Positions 1-9,491 of a DNA stretch of 64,000 nucleotides are shown piece by piece. The DNA comes from Spirosomataceae bacterium TFI 002 (GTDB lineage Bacteria > Bacteroidota > Bacteroidia > Cytophagales > Spirosomataceae), in the NCBI GenBank assembly GCA_900230115.1, contig LT907983.1, positions 1-64,000 of the forward strand, written 5' to 3'. The notes under the pieces are model-generated. The model did not search any database and was not told the DNA's origin. It saw only the letters and a program-made list of their open reading frames with translations. The position numbers and the translations under genes were made by a program. Numbering within the stretch: position 1 is the first letter of the stretch; each line of letters begins with the position of its first letter.

Positions 1-2797
1 AGCGAAGGTCATTTCGAATATCCTGACGAATGGCTCACGAGACATAAGACTGATGTTATCCTAGCTTGTTTTGGATTTAATGAATCTTATAGAGGACCAG
101 AAGGTCTCGATATGTTCAAAGCAGAGCTGACAGCTTTCATAGAACATACGATGGCACAAAAGTACAATGATACTACTGCCCCTCAACTTGCTTTTATTTC
201 TCCAATTGCTTTTCAAGACCTTTCTTCAGAAAATGATTTACCTACTGGAGTAAAAGAAAATGAAAACCTAAAGCTTTATGCAAATGCAATTGAAGAAATC
301 GCCAACAGTTTAATATTTCATTCATCAATGCATTTGACGAAAGTAAATCATGGTATGCCTTAGGAGAGCAGCTAACAATTGATGGTAGCCAACTCAATGA
401 TAAGGATATGAGAATTTCTCTAAGTTCATTGCTGACCAAGCATTTGGAGGCTCTGTTCAAAAAGAAGACATGAGACCTAAAGTAAAGGAATTGGTTTTAG
501 ACAAAAACTGGTTCTGGCACAATGATTATAAAATACCAAATGGTGTTCATGTATTTGGTAGAAGACACAATCCATTTGGGCCTGATAATTACCCTGACGA
601 ACTTATTAAAGTAAGGCAAATGACTGCCAATCGTGATACGCTACTATGGGAAACCCTGAAAGGTAATTCATATGATTTAACTTTAGCAGATTCTAAAACT
701 CAAGTGCTGCCCCCTGTCGAAACAAATTTCAAAATGGGTGAAAGTATTCCTTATATATATGGCGAGGAGGCAATGAAAAAATTCAGTCTTGCACCAGGTT
801 ACAAAATCGAACTTTTCGCTTCAGAAGAAACTTTTCCAGATCTTGCGAATCCTTCTCAAATGTCATTTGACAATAAAGGTAGGTTATGGGTTGCGGTTAT
901 GCCTTCATATCCTCACTACAGAGTTGGAGATGCCAGACCAAATGATAAAATCCTTATTTTAGAAGATACGGATGGCGATTACAAAGCTGATAAGCAAACA
1001 GTATTTGCTGATGGCCTCCATGTTCCAGCTGGTTTTGAAATTGCACCAGAGGGAGTATATATTTCTCAAGGAACAAACTTGAAATTATATACGGACACAG
1101 ATGGCGATGATAAAGCCGACAAAGTTGAAATACTAATGAGCGGGTTTGACGATCATGACACTCACCACGTCATCAGTGCTTTTTGTGCTGATCCTTCGGG
1201 AGCAATATACATGGGCGAAGGTGTTTTCCTTCATACCAATGTAGAAACTTCATACGGACCAGTGAGAGCAACCAATGGCGGTTTCATGAGATATAATCCT
1301 GCAAGACACACTTAGAACGTACTTCCCAAATTCCAATTCCAAATCCTTGGGGTATTGCATTTGACCAATGGGGTCAAAACTTTTTTGCCGAAACATCTGG
1401 ACCAAATGTAGAATGGATGATGCCAGGAAGTAATAAGTCTATTTATGGACTTTCTTCACCAAAATCTAGAAGTTTGGTAGAAGATAAGCACCGAGTGAGA
1501 CCTACATCAGATTAGAGTTTGTGCATAGCCGACACTTTCCAGAAGACGTTCAAGGCAACTGGCTTATCAACAACACAATTGGATTCTTGGTATGAAAATG
1601 CATACTTTGGAAGATGATGGCACTGGTTATAAATCAAAACATGTTCTGGATTTAGTAACGAGCACCGATCCTAACTTCAGACCTGTTAGATATGGAGTTT
1701 GCACCAGATGGTTCACTTTACTTTATCGATTGGCACAATGTACTTATAGGTCATATGCAACACAATGCTCGTGACCCACTTAGAGATCATGTTCATGGTA
1801 AAGTTTACCGCATCACCTATCCTTCACGTCCTTTAGTACCAATCGCCAAGGTAGACGGAGCGAGTGTAGAGCAGCTTTTAGAGAACTTGAAACTTCCTGA
1901 ATATAGAACAAGATATAGAACAAGAAGAGAACTAAGAGGTAGAGACAAAAAAGAAGTTTATACCAAAACAGAAAAATGGGTTAAGTCATTGGATAAAAAC
2001 GACCCAGACTATAAGCACCACCTTTTGGAGGCACTTTGGGTATCATGGGGAATCAACAAAATAAACCCTGAGTTGCTAAATGAAGCTTTAGCTTACCCAG
2101 ACGAAAGAGTAAGAGCCGCAGCTGTAAAAGTATTGAGGTATGTTGGGCACCAAATTCCGGATCAGCCAAAAATGCTTGTTAAAGCAGCTTCTGACGAAAG
2201 TGGAAGGGTGAGACTAGAGGCAATGGTAGCTTCTACTTGGTTGAAAGAAGACGAAACAAAAGCTGTTTTTGCTGAATTTGCAAAACTTCCAATAGATGAC
2301 TGGATGGATAAGCACTATGAGTTCGCTCAAAAACCATTTAATGGATTGGTTAGCCCTAGTTCTCTTAAAACTTATGATACGCCATTAGAAAAACAAATGG
2401 CTATTGGTAAAGAAATTTACAACCGAGATGGTCTTGTGCTACATGTCATCAACCAGACGGAAATGGTCTTGAATCTTCTCAATTTCCTCCACTTGCTGGT
2501 AGCAAGTGGGTAATGGGTAGCAAAGATAGAGTCATAAAAATTGTGCTTCATGGACTTTATGGTCCTATCGAAGTATTGGGTAAAAAATACCCTGGTAATG
2601 TCCCTATGACTCCATACGGAGGAATGCTTAAGGATGAAGAGGTTGTAGCAGTAATTAACTACGCAAGAAACTCTTTTGGTAATACTTCTTCTGATGCTGT
2701 AACTCTTAAGGATGTTCAAAGAGTAAGAACCGAAACAAAGGATCAAAAAGGATTTTATACACCTGACGAATTATTGAAACAACACCCTCATAATTAA
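1..2797 (+). pseudogene. SGNH-hydrolase / heme-domain membrane-bound dehydrogenase, 5'-truncated and frameshifted
   Basis: Partial at the window start. Joining the frames gives one long protein: the end of an SGNH/GDSL-type esterase domain, a beta-propeller 'membrane-bound dehydrogenase' domain (DTDGDYKADK and DTDGDDKADK loops, then FAPDGSLYFIDWHN with GHMQHNARDP), a HEAT-like helical stretch, and a C-terminal cytochrome c domain with CATCH at 2435-2449. These are the domains of the PVC-type heme-binding dehydrogenases common in Planctomycetes and Cytophagales. They are thought to oxidise sugars or alcohols outside the cytoplasm, but the substrate is unknown. The frame changes near 312, 404, 1312, 1510, 1589, 1688 and 2432. 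Six of the seven changes fit loss of one base from a short homopolymer; the one at 1688 fits a one-base gain. Restored frames contain no in-frame stop, so a sequencing artefact is more likely than real decay. A ThuA gene follows after 6 bases. Confidence 0.8.
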
Positions 2798-2803
2798 TAA
2801 AAA

Positions 2804-3741
2804 ATGAATAAATTATTAAGCTTAATTGCTGCGACTCTAATGTTTTCATGCCTGAGTTGTACTTCTCAAAAAAGTTGACCCTCCACATATTGTCTTCGTA
2901 GTTGGAGATGAAGAATATAGGTCGGAAGAGTCTATGCCAATGCTAGGCAAGATTTTAGAAAGAGAACTAGGAGCAAAAGTTACCTTATGTTATTCTGTGG
3001 ATAGTGCTGGATTTATTGATCCAAATCGCCTAGATCACATTCAAGGCTTAGAAGCTTTAGAAACTGCTGATCTAATGGTAATGTTTGCTAGGTTCAGAGC
3101 ACTTCCTGCAAACGAAGCGAAGATGATTACCGACTATGCTGAGTCTGGAAGACCAATGGTTGGTTTCCGTACTTCTACTCATACTTTTAAATATAACAAG
3201 GACTCAAGTATGATGCACCTCAATGACGAATGGCCAACAAAAGTATTCGGGCAACAATGGATTACACATCACGGGCATTTTGAAGACGGAAATGCTCCCC
3301 TAACTTCTGTAAGTAAAATAACAGATGCTGCTACTCCAATACTGAATGGGTTTGAGCCTTTCGATGCTTATTCTTGGTTTATACCATGTTGATGGTGGAG
3401 AATGGAAATTATCAGGAGACTCAAAACCTTTTCTGCAAGGTAAATCGCTAAAATCAAATCATGAAATGGCTGGAAGACTTGATAAATTCCCAATGACAAA
3501 CCCTGTAGCTTGGACAAAAACGTATACAGGAACAAGCGGTAAAGCTTCAAAAGTCTTTTTTACAACACTTGGTCATCCTTTTGATTTCAAAAATGAGCAA
3601 ATGAGAAAACTTGCACTTAACGGTATTTATTGGGCACTAGATAGAGATTCAGAAATTCCAGCAAAAGGAGTTAATGCAACACTAGTAGATCCTTATGAGC
3701 CAAACAACTCAGGGTTTGGCCAAAATTCAAGAAAGGGGTAA
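2804..3741 (+). pseudogene. ThuA-domain lipoprotein, frameshifted
   Basis: The start at 2804 encodes a lipoprotein-type signal (MNKLLSLIAATLMFSCLSC), but the frame closes at once. The body of the protein (HIVFVVGDEEYRSEESMPML onward) reads in another frame after an A6 run at 2868-2873. A second shift lies at TTT 3378-3380, joining FDAYSW to LYHVDGGEW. The restored product of about 310 residues matches the ThuA-like, glutamine-amidotransferase-fold family. Rhizobial ThuA acts with ThuB in 3-keto-disaccharide metabolism, and copies linked to heme dehydrogenases are frequent in Planctomycetes and Bacteroidota. It lies 6 bases after the dehydrogenase, so the two are probably one operon. Both shifts are homopolymer length changes, which suggests sequence error. 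The family is firm; the role here is inferred from context. Confidence 0.75.
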
Positions 3742-3806
3742 AACCATAAATAATAATGTAGCATAAACGATAATCTGACCAAAACGGGAAATGAAAAGCC
3801 TCCTTT

Positions 3807-4520
3807 ATGAAAATACGCGTTTCAATATTTTCCTTGCAACAGTGGTCCTTTCCTCTCAAGTTGCTCAGGTCAATTCTCATTTTGTGTTTGCATCGTTTTC
3901 TCATTTTAGTATCATTTCTTACCATAGGCATCTTTATTTCTCACGAAATAAAGATGTTTTCAATTTACAGGGACAGTGTTCTCTTTTACCTGGGTTTGAG
4001 TGCCCTTGCCATGGTTTATGGAATTAACTCTCAGGAAACAGAACAATTCCTATTAATAGTCAATTTTATCAAATTAGGAGCAAACCAAGTGGTGCTTGTA
4101 ATATTGATTGTACTAAATAGATCTTATAGAAGAAGGCAACGTTCTACCAATAAGTCTGCTTTGTTCGTCATCTTCGTTGGTGGCTTGAGTTTTATACTCT
4201 TAGCAGTACAGTATTTTGAGTTCAGTACCCAGGTAATAGTTCTAGCTCGAATGCTTCAATTTGCAATAATTGCATATTATGGCCTTTTCAGGAAAAAAGC
4301 TGAGTATTTACTTCACATTGTTTGTATTTGCAACTTTTCTTGCGAGTCTATTGCGGGTATTCGAATTTCTGGACTCATATTTCCATTTTCCTATTTTATC
4401 CAAAACATAATTTTGTTTGCAGGTGTTTTCTTTTTTTGCTTAGGAATAAGAGATACCTTAACAGCGAAAAGTCAGAAATACGAACTACATGAAAGACCTA
4501 AAACTCGCAGTACTAATTGA
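3807..4520 (+). CDS. Multi-pass membrane protein of unknown function (paralogue A)
   Basis: Not recognised as a named family. The 237-residue product has about six to seven hydrophobic stretches and basic loops (NRSYRRRQRSTNK). Its second half, with RMLQFAIIAYYGLFRKK and a final GIRDT, resembles the protein at 5995-6696 ([18 protein letters not shown], ending GVLRT), so the two look like diverged paralogues. The reading frame overlaps the NYN-LOTUS gene by 32 bases, suggesting translational coupling. The exact start is uncertain: it sits in the stretch rich in indels, another short frame begins at 3791, and the first 20 residues are not clearly signal-like. Cytoplasmic-membrane location is inferred from hydrophobicity only. 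Confidence 0.55.
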   Translation: MKIRVSIFSLQQWSFPLKLLRSILILCLHRFLILVSFLTIGIFISHEIKMFSIYRDSVLFYLGLSALAMVYGINSQETEQFLLIVNFIKLGANQVVLVILIVLNRSYRRRQRSTNKSALFVIFVGGLSFILLAVQYFEFSTQVIVLARMLQFAIIAYYGLFRKKAEYLLHIVCICNFSCESIAGIRISGLIFPFSYFIQNIILFAGVFFFCLGIRDTLTAKSQKYELHERPKTRSTN

Positions 4521-5239
4521 CGCGGACAATATTCCACATGCCAACATCAAGGGAATGCTTGATGAAATTGCAAAAATTTGGCGTACCTACAATAAAAAGA
4601 ATTTATGGAGACTGGACCATCCCTACAGTCTCTGGTTGGAAGCCAGCATTATTGAAGCATGCCATAACTCCAATACAACAATACGGATATACCAAAGGCA
4701 AGAACTCAACCGATTCTGCAATGATAATAGATGCCATGGATATTCTTCATAGCGAAAAAGTAGATGGCTTTTGCTTGGTTTCAAGTGATAGCGATTTTAC
4801 CCGATTGGCAACTAGATTGAGAGAGTCTGGAATGCAGGTAATAGGTATAGGAGAAAAGAAAACCCCAAACCCATTTATTGTAGCATGCGACAAATTCATC
4901 TACATAGAAATAATTTCTGGAAAGGAAGAAAAGGATAGCTCTTCTTCTAAAACTAATACTCAAAAAACAACCGAGTCGAAGTCTTTCGACCAAATTGATG
5001 CAAAGTTGATAAAGCTTATCAAAACCACAATTGAAGATCTTGCGGATGATGATGGGTGGACGTTCTTAGCCGATGTGGGTTCTCTTTTGAATAAAAAGAA
5101 ACCAGATTTTGACCCAAGAAATTACGGTTTTAGCAAACTTACTCCACTTATAAAGTCACTCAGTAAAGATATTGAAGTGGATGAAAGGGAAGTTGAGAAA
5201 CGGCATATCAAACATATATTTGTAAGAATTAAGAGGTAA
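4489..5239 (+). pseudogene. NYN (PIN-like) RNase + LOTUS/OST-HTH domain protein, frameshifted near N-terminus
   Basis: The N-terminal frame gives KLAVLIDADNIPHANIKGML, the first Asp-containing strand of a NYN/LabA-type nuclease fold. One base too many in the A5 run at 4572-4576 breaks the frame. The rest continues from 4577 with PTIKRIYGDW, DSAMIIDAMD and LVSSDSDFTRLATRLRESG, which carry the further acidic residues of the active site. After a Ser/Lys linker, the C-terminus (DDDGWTFLADVGSLL, FDPRNYGFSKLTPLIKSL) fits an OST-HTH/LOTUS domain, which binds RNA. NYN-LOTUS proteins are thought to be RNA-processing factors; no substrate can be read here. Restoring one base gives about 250 residues, the normal family size. 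The gene overlaps the upstream membrane gene and lies 31 bases before rluF. Confidence 0.8.
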
Positions 5240-5270
5240 ATTTTCTAGTTTTAAAAAGCTTTATTGAAGA

Positions 5271-6002
5271 ATGTCGGATCAAAAACTTACCCGAATAAAC
5301 AAATACTTAAGCGAAGTTGGTTTTTGTTCAAGGCGTAAAGCCGATGAGTTATTGAGTCAGGGTAGAATAAAAATTAATGGAGCTATACCTGAGTTAGGCA
5401 CGAAAGTAGCAACGGGAGATATTGTTACCGTTGATGGGAAACCTATCACAGAACCAAAAGAAGATTTTATATATATTGCTTTTAATAAACCAATTGGCAT
5501 TGTTTGTACAACAGATACTGCAGTTGAAAAAGACAATATCATTGACTATATTGGACACGAAAAAAGAATTTTCCCTATCGGTCGACTTGATAAACCGAGT
5601 GAGGGGCTGATTTTTTTGACCAATGACGGAGACATTGTCAATAAAATTTTACGAGCAAGAAACAACCATGAAAAAGAATATCTCGTAGAAGTAAGTAAAC
5701 CGATTACCAAAGACTTTATTCAGAAAATGAGTTCAGGTGTACCTATTTTAGATACAGTGACTCGCAAGTGCAAGGTAAACCAAGTAAATCGATATACATT
5801 TAATATAGTGCTAACTCAAGGCCTTAATAGACAAATCAGAAGAATGTGTCAATACCTAGGTTATGAAGTTACCAAGCTCAAAAGAATGCGTATAATGAAT
5901 GTAAATCTTGATTTACCAATTGGAAAATGGAGGTATTTAACAAGCAAGGAATTAGAAACAATCAAAAACCTTTCTAAAAACTCAGACAAAACAATTGACT
6001 AA
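5271..6002 (+). CDS. rluF: 23S rRNA pseudouridine synthase RluF
   Basis: This 243-residue RsuA-family enzyme isomerises a uridine of 23S rRNA (U2604 in E. coli). An S4 RNA-binding domain covers about residues 7-65 ([20 protein letters not shown]). The catalytic domain has Asp107 in [10 protein letters not shown], and RluF-type signatures follow: [16 protein letters not shown] and [20 protein letters not shown]. The latter distinguish it from RluB and RsuA. It acts in the cytoplasm during ribosome assembly. Its 3' end overlaps the next membrane gene by 8 bases, so the two are probably cotranscribed. The start at 5271 leaves a normal S4 N-terminus. Confidence 0.9.
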   Translation: MSDQKLTRINKYLSEVGFCSRRKADELLSQGRIKINGAIPELGTKVATGDIVTVDGKPITEPKEDFIYIAFNKPIGIVCTTDTAVEKDNIIDYIGHEKRIFPIGRLDKPSEGLIFLTNDGDIVNKILRARNNHEKEYLVEVSKPITKDFIQKMSSGVPILDTVTRKCKVNQVNRYTFNIVLTQGLNRQIRRMCQYLGYEVTKLKRMRIMNVNLDLPIGKWRYLTSKELETIKNLSKNSDKTID

Positions 6003-6696
6003 CCAGGCCAACAAACTAACCCACGATTTTCCTACGCAAGTAAGTAGGATGTTCTTTGGTTGTTTAAGCGTCAATGTTTTCTGCTGTTTTGTTGAATTAC
6101 CTTTAATAAACTTCCTTGCGGCCATCTCATGCATGGCAGTTTTACTTTTTCATTTATTGGTATCCACATCGTCCCAGCGAGTACTGTTAATCGTACTATC
6201 CATATTTATTACACTTACGATAACCACTGCATATTTAAGGCAGTATCATGGAGCACCACCGGCATTTCCAATTTTCATGGACTTATTCTATTGCTCTACT
6301 TTAATGGTGATTTTCCTAAAATTTAGGTTTCAGAATTCGGCAAAACCACAGTCTGATTGGAAACAAATAGCTACCATATTCGGAATAGGAATACCATTTA
6401 TTTATTTTGTCTTTGAGAACGTAAATTTCGACTACCAAATTCTCATCATGTTCCGCATGATCATTTTTGCCATAACCATTTTTTACGGTCTATTTAGACC
6501 CTATATGCATAGATATGTCAGCTATGGGGTTATTTTGAACATTGTAACTACATTTTTTTCGGGAATGAAAATGTTTATAAATCCCAAAATGATACCGTTC
6601 GAAATACAAACTGTGATTTATCTGATAGGAATGTATCTTATCATTACCGGTGTACTGAGGACCGCCAACCGAACAGACTTCAACTTTAAATCTTAG
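5995..6696 (+). CDS. Multi-pass membrane protein of unknown function (paralogue B)
   Basis: A 233-residue hydrophobic protein with about seven predicted membrane segments and no motif that I can name. It resembles the product of 3807-4520: both carry an RM-x2-FAI-x3-YGLFR segment in the second half and end in a similar GxxRT turn. An N-terminal hydrophilic stretch ([17 protein letters not shown]) precedes the first helix. It overlaps rluF by 8 bases, which suggests coupled translation. Its 3' end overlaps the convergent helicase gene by 11 bases. A sensor-like membrane domain without an output domain is one possibility; nothing in the sequence decides this. Confidence 0.6.
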   Translation: MTNQANKLTHDFPTQVSRMFFGCLSVNVFCCFVELPLINFLAAISCMAVLLFHLLVSTSSQRVLLIVLSIFITLTITTAYLRQYHGAPPAFPIFMDLFYCSTLMVIFLKFRFQNSAKPQSDWKQIATIFGIGIPFIYFVFENVNFDYQILIMFRMIIFAITIFYGLFRPYMHRYVSYGVILNIVTTFFSGMKMFINPKMIPFEIQTVIYLIGMYLIITGVLRTANRTDFNFKS

Positions 6697-7795
6697 TAAA
6701 CTTGATTTTCAGTGTTTTTTCTATTTGGTGAATGACTTTCAATTCATTTCTGTCTACAAAGCAAATTGAAATACCTCTCTTACCAGCTCTTGCAGTTCTA
6801 CCGCTTCGGTGCGTATAAGATTCAATTTGCTCTGGAAGTTGATAATGAATTACATAAGCCAAGTCATCTACATCAATACCCCTAGCGGAAATATCTGTAG
6901 CAACTAGCACTTTGATTCTTCCTTTGATAAATGCCCTCATGACCTTATCTCTGTCTCTTTGACCAAGATCTCCATGCAAAGCATCGGCGGAAACGTGTTT
7001 ACCAATAAGTTTTCTTGCCAATACTTCTGTATCTGCCCTAGTTCGGCAAAATACGATTCCTTTAGCTGCACCTTGAGATTTCAAAAATTCGAATAAGTAA
7101 TTAAATTTTTGATCTTGCTCACAGATAAAGAATTGGTGCTCAATTTTATTATTGATTTCTACATTCTTACTTACTTCTATTCGCTGTAAGCCAGGATTCA
7201 TATATTTGGTAATCAAGCTTTGCAATGCCAAAGGAATTGTAGCAGAAAACAACCACTTTGCACTATCCTTATGGATTGTAGTCATTACTCGATCTAATTC
7301 TTCTTTGAAACCCATGCTTAGCATTTCATCGGCTTCATCAAGTACCAAAGTTCTAACCTCACTTAGGTCAATAGCACCTCTTTCTATCAAGTCCAATAAT
7401 CTGCCCGGAGTAGCCACTACAATTTGTGTTGGACGCTTTAGGTTTGCTATCTGAAGATCTATTTTCTCTCCACCGTAAATGGCTTCAGCGAAAATTTTAG
7501 GCCCATACTTAGTCATTTTGAATAATTGCTTGGCAATTTGCTGACAAAGTTCTCTTGTTGGAGCTAATACAAGGGCTTGAATTCCTTTCTTTTTTTCGGT
7601 TACTAAATGTAATAATGGCAGACCGAAGGCAATAGTTTTACCAGTTCCCGTGGGAGCTTGACCTATCAAATCTCCCTTATTTGCCAATAAGTATGGAATA
7701 GCTTTTTGCTGAATTTCAGATGGTTTTATCACCTTCATTTCTTCCAAAGCTTTTATAAACGAGCTTTCAACTCCTAATCCCTTAAAACTCTCCAC
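6686..7795 (-). CDS. DEAD-box ATP-dependent RNA helicase
   Basis: A minimal 369-residue DEAD-box core without the long basic tail seen in many relatives. Motifs in order: Q motif (KPSEIQQKAIPYL), Walker A APTGTGKT at 47-54, PTREL, TPGR, DEAD at 153-156, SAT at 184-186, then the second RecA domain with RGIDVDDL and HRSGRTARAG. It remodels RNA duplexes in ribosome assembly or RNA decay. The lack of a C-terminal extension leaves target specificity open (CsdA/RhlE-type cannot be separated by eye). A consensus -7 box lies 26 bases upstream of the ATG. Confidence 0.9.
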   Translation of the reverse strand: MESFKGLGVESSFIKALEEMKVIKPSEIQQKAIPYLLANKGDLIGQAPTGTGKTIAFGLPLLHLVTEKKKGIQALVLAPTRELCQQIAKQLFKMTKYGPKIFAEAIYGGEKIDLQIANLKRPTQIVVATPGRLLDLIERGAIDLSEVRTLVLDEADEMLSMGFKEELDRVMTTIHKDSAKWLFSATIPLALQSLITKYMNPGLQRIEVSKNVEINNKIEHQFFICEQDQKFNYLFEFLKSQGAAKGIVFCRTRADTEVLARKLIGKHVSADALHGDLGQRDRDKVMRAFIKGRIKVLVATDISARGIDVDDLAYVIHYQLPEQIESYTHRSGRTARAGKRGISICFVDRNELKVIHQIEKTLKIKFTKI

Positions 7796-7820
7796 AACTA
7801 ATATCTATTTTTTTGAAATG

Positions 7821-7828
7821 CAAAGGTA
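7821..7828 (-). promoter_or_regulatory. Bacteroidota-type -7 box (helicase gene)
   Basis: On the minus strand the sequence reads TACCTTTG, matching the Bacteroidota consensus TAnnTTTG for the primary sigma factor. It lies just upstream of the helicase ATG at 7795. No strong -33 TTG box was identified, so this rests on the -7 match and its position. Confidence 0.5.
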
Positions 7829-7936
7829 GCTATTAAGAACCATGGCAGTGTTAAAGATGTATAAGTCTTTAATATTTAAAGGTTATTTTCACAAAAGCTT
7901 TTATTGTAAATTGCGTAGCTAATGCTATTCAACCAT

Positions 7937-9400
7937 ATGAAAATAAAATTACTTGCCCTGCTTTTGCTGTCTCTGCTGAGTTTCAAGACAATAAAAAAGG
8001 ACAGACCTCCCAATATTCTATTCATTGCTGTGGATGACCTGAGACCTGAATTAGGTTGTTTTGGCAATGAGATAATTAAAAGTCCCAACATAGATAAGCT
8101 AGCAACTACGGGGCATTTATTTAAAAATCACTACGTAGCTGTGCCTACCTGCGGAGCATCAAGACATGCTTTATTAACAGGTTTATATCCCAGAACAAAA
8201 AGACACCTAAGAAACAGTATTACAGCAGAAGTTCTTACAAACTCGGCTGAAAAAGAAAACCCTGAAACCTTTATACACCAACTTAAACGAAACGGTTATT
8301 ACACTGTTGGAATTGGTAAAATCACCCATAATCCGGATGGTCATGTATATGGGTATACCGAAAGTCCAGATAATACGCCTTTAGAATTACCATATAGTTG
8401 GCATGAAATGCTACTCGATGATGCCAAATGGGGATCTGGACATAATGCATTCTTTGGTTATGCAAATGGCACAAACAGAAACACACTAAAGAAACAAGTA
8501 AAACCATATGAAATGCTTGAGGTTGCCGACGACGCCTATCCTGACGGCCTTACTGCTGACTTAACAATTTCAAAACTCAAAGAGCTTAAAGACAGAGACG
8601 AACCCTTCTTTCTAGGAGTTGGCTTCTTTAAGCCACATTTACCATTCAATGCTCCTAAAAAATATTGGGACCTTTACAATGAGTCTGATATCACTTTAAG
8701 CCCTAATCCTTTTGTTTCCAAAAATACAAGTCGGGCTGACTTACACTCAATGGGAGAATTTAACCAATATGAACTTGGAGATGAAAAAGCAGCTATAGGC
8801 ACTCCCCTCTCCGATGAATATGCTAGAAAACTAAGACATGGTTATTATGCTTGCGTGTCATATGTAGATGCCCAAATAGGAAAGGTCATAAAGGAATTAG
8901 AAGCTCAAGGACTAGCAGAAAACACCATTATTGTCCTTTGGGGTGATCATGGCTGGCATTTGGGAGACCACACTATTTGGGGCAAACATACCATTTACGA
9001 TAGAGCTGTTCACAGTCCACTTATTATAAAGATTCCTAATGACCAAAGTGGTACAAAACAAAATATCGTGAGTACAATGGACATATACCCCACATTAATG
9101 GACTATTGCGGATTAAAAATGCCTTATGAATCAGATGGAATTAGTTTGAGAGCGGTCATGGAAAACAAATCATCCAAGAATTGGAGAAATACAGCCTACA
9201 GCTATTTCAATAATGGTATTAGCATGAGAACTGATAAATACCGTATCACTAAGTACTTCCGCAATGAAGCTCCGCAAATCGAGCTTTTTGATCATACACG
9301 AGATCCCAACGAAACAGAAAACGTTGCCAAAAAATATCCAGAAGTGGTAAAAAAGTTAATGCCACTCCTCAATAAAGGTGATTTTGGGATCTATCAATAA
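7937..9400 (+). CDS. Secreted type I sulfatase
   Basis: This alkaline-phosphatase-fold sulfatase removes sulfate esters, probably from glycans. The N-terminus MKIKLLALLLLSLLSF is signal-like, so the ATG at 7937 is preferred over the one at 7922, which would add MLFNH. AVDDLRPELG at about 31-40 supplies two metal Asp residues. CGASR at 72-76, within PTCGASRHALLTG, is the site whose Cys becomes formylglycine. GDHGWHLGDH and WGKHTIYDRA supply further metal and substrate residues. Architecture and length (487) resemble iduronate-2-sulfatase-like enzymes of marine and soil Bacteroidota. The maturase is not in this window. A dehydrogenase and an isomerase follow on the same strand. Confidence 0.88.
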   Translation: MKIKLLALLLLSLLSFKTIKKDRPPNILFIAVDDLRPELGCFGNEIIKSPNIDKLATTGHLFKNHYVAVPTCGASRHALLTGLYPRTKRHLRNSITAEVLTNSAEKENPETFIHQLKRNGYYTVGIGKITHNPDGHVYGYTESPDNTPLELPYSWHEMLLDDAKWGSGHNAFFGYANGTNRNTLKKQVKPYEMLEVADDAYPDGLTADLTISKLKELKDRDEPFFLGVGFFKPHLPFNAPKKYWDLYNESDITLSPNPFVSKNTSRADLHSMGEFNQYELGDEKAAIGTPLSDEYARKLRHGYYACVSYVDAQIGKVIKELEAQGLAENTIIVLWGDHGWHLGDHTIWGKHTIYDRAVHSPLIIKIPNDQSGTKQNIVSTMDIYPTLMDYCGLKMPYESDGISLRAVMENKSSKNWRNTAYSYFNNGISMRTDKYRITKYFRNEAPQIELFDHTRDPNETENVAKKYPEVVKKLMPLLNKGDFGIYQ

Positions 9401-9491
9401 TGAAATTTGAAACCGAAAAATTTAAATAATTACCAAAACAAAACTACCTTACCATCCTTAACTGAAAATAAATTTCAACCCCATTAAAAAT

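Noticed and set aside
3671-3931. Minus-strand ORF of 86 codons
   Set aside because: It is antisense to the 3' end of the ThuA gene and the start of the membrane gene, has no family features, and lacks a plausible start region.
1-5239. Programmed frameshifting or stop-codon recoding as the cause of all breaks
   Set aside because: The breaks occur in unrelated genes, in both directions and without shared slippery sites or downstream structures; homopolymer indels are the simpler reading.
7922-7936. ATG at 7922 as the sulfatase start
   Set aside because: It adds MLFNH ahead of a clean signal peptide; the ATG at 7937 is more likely.
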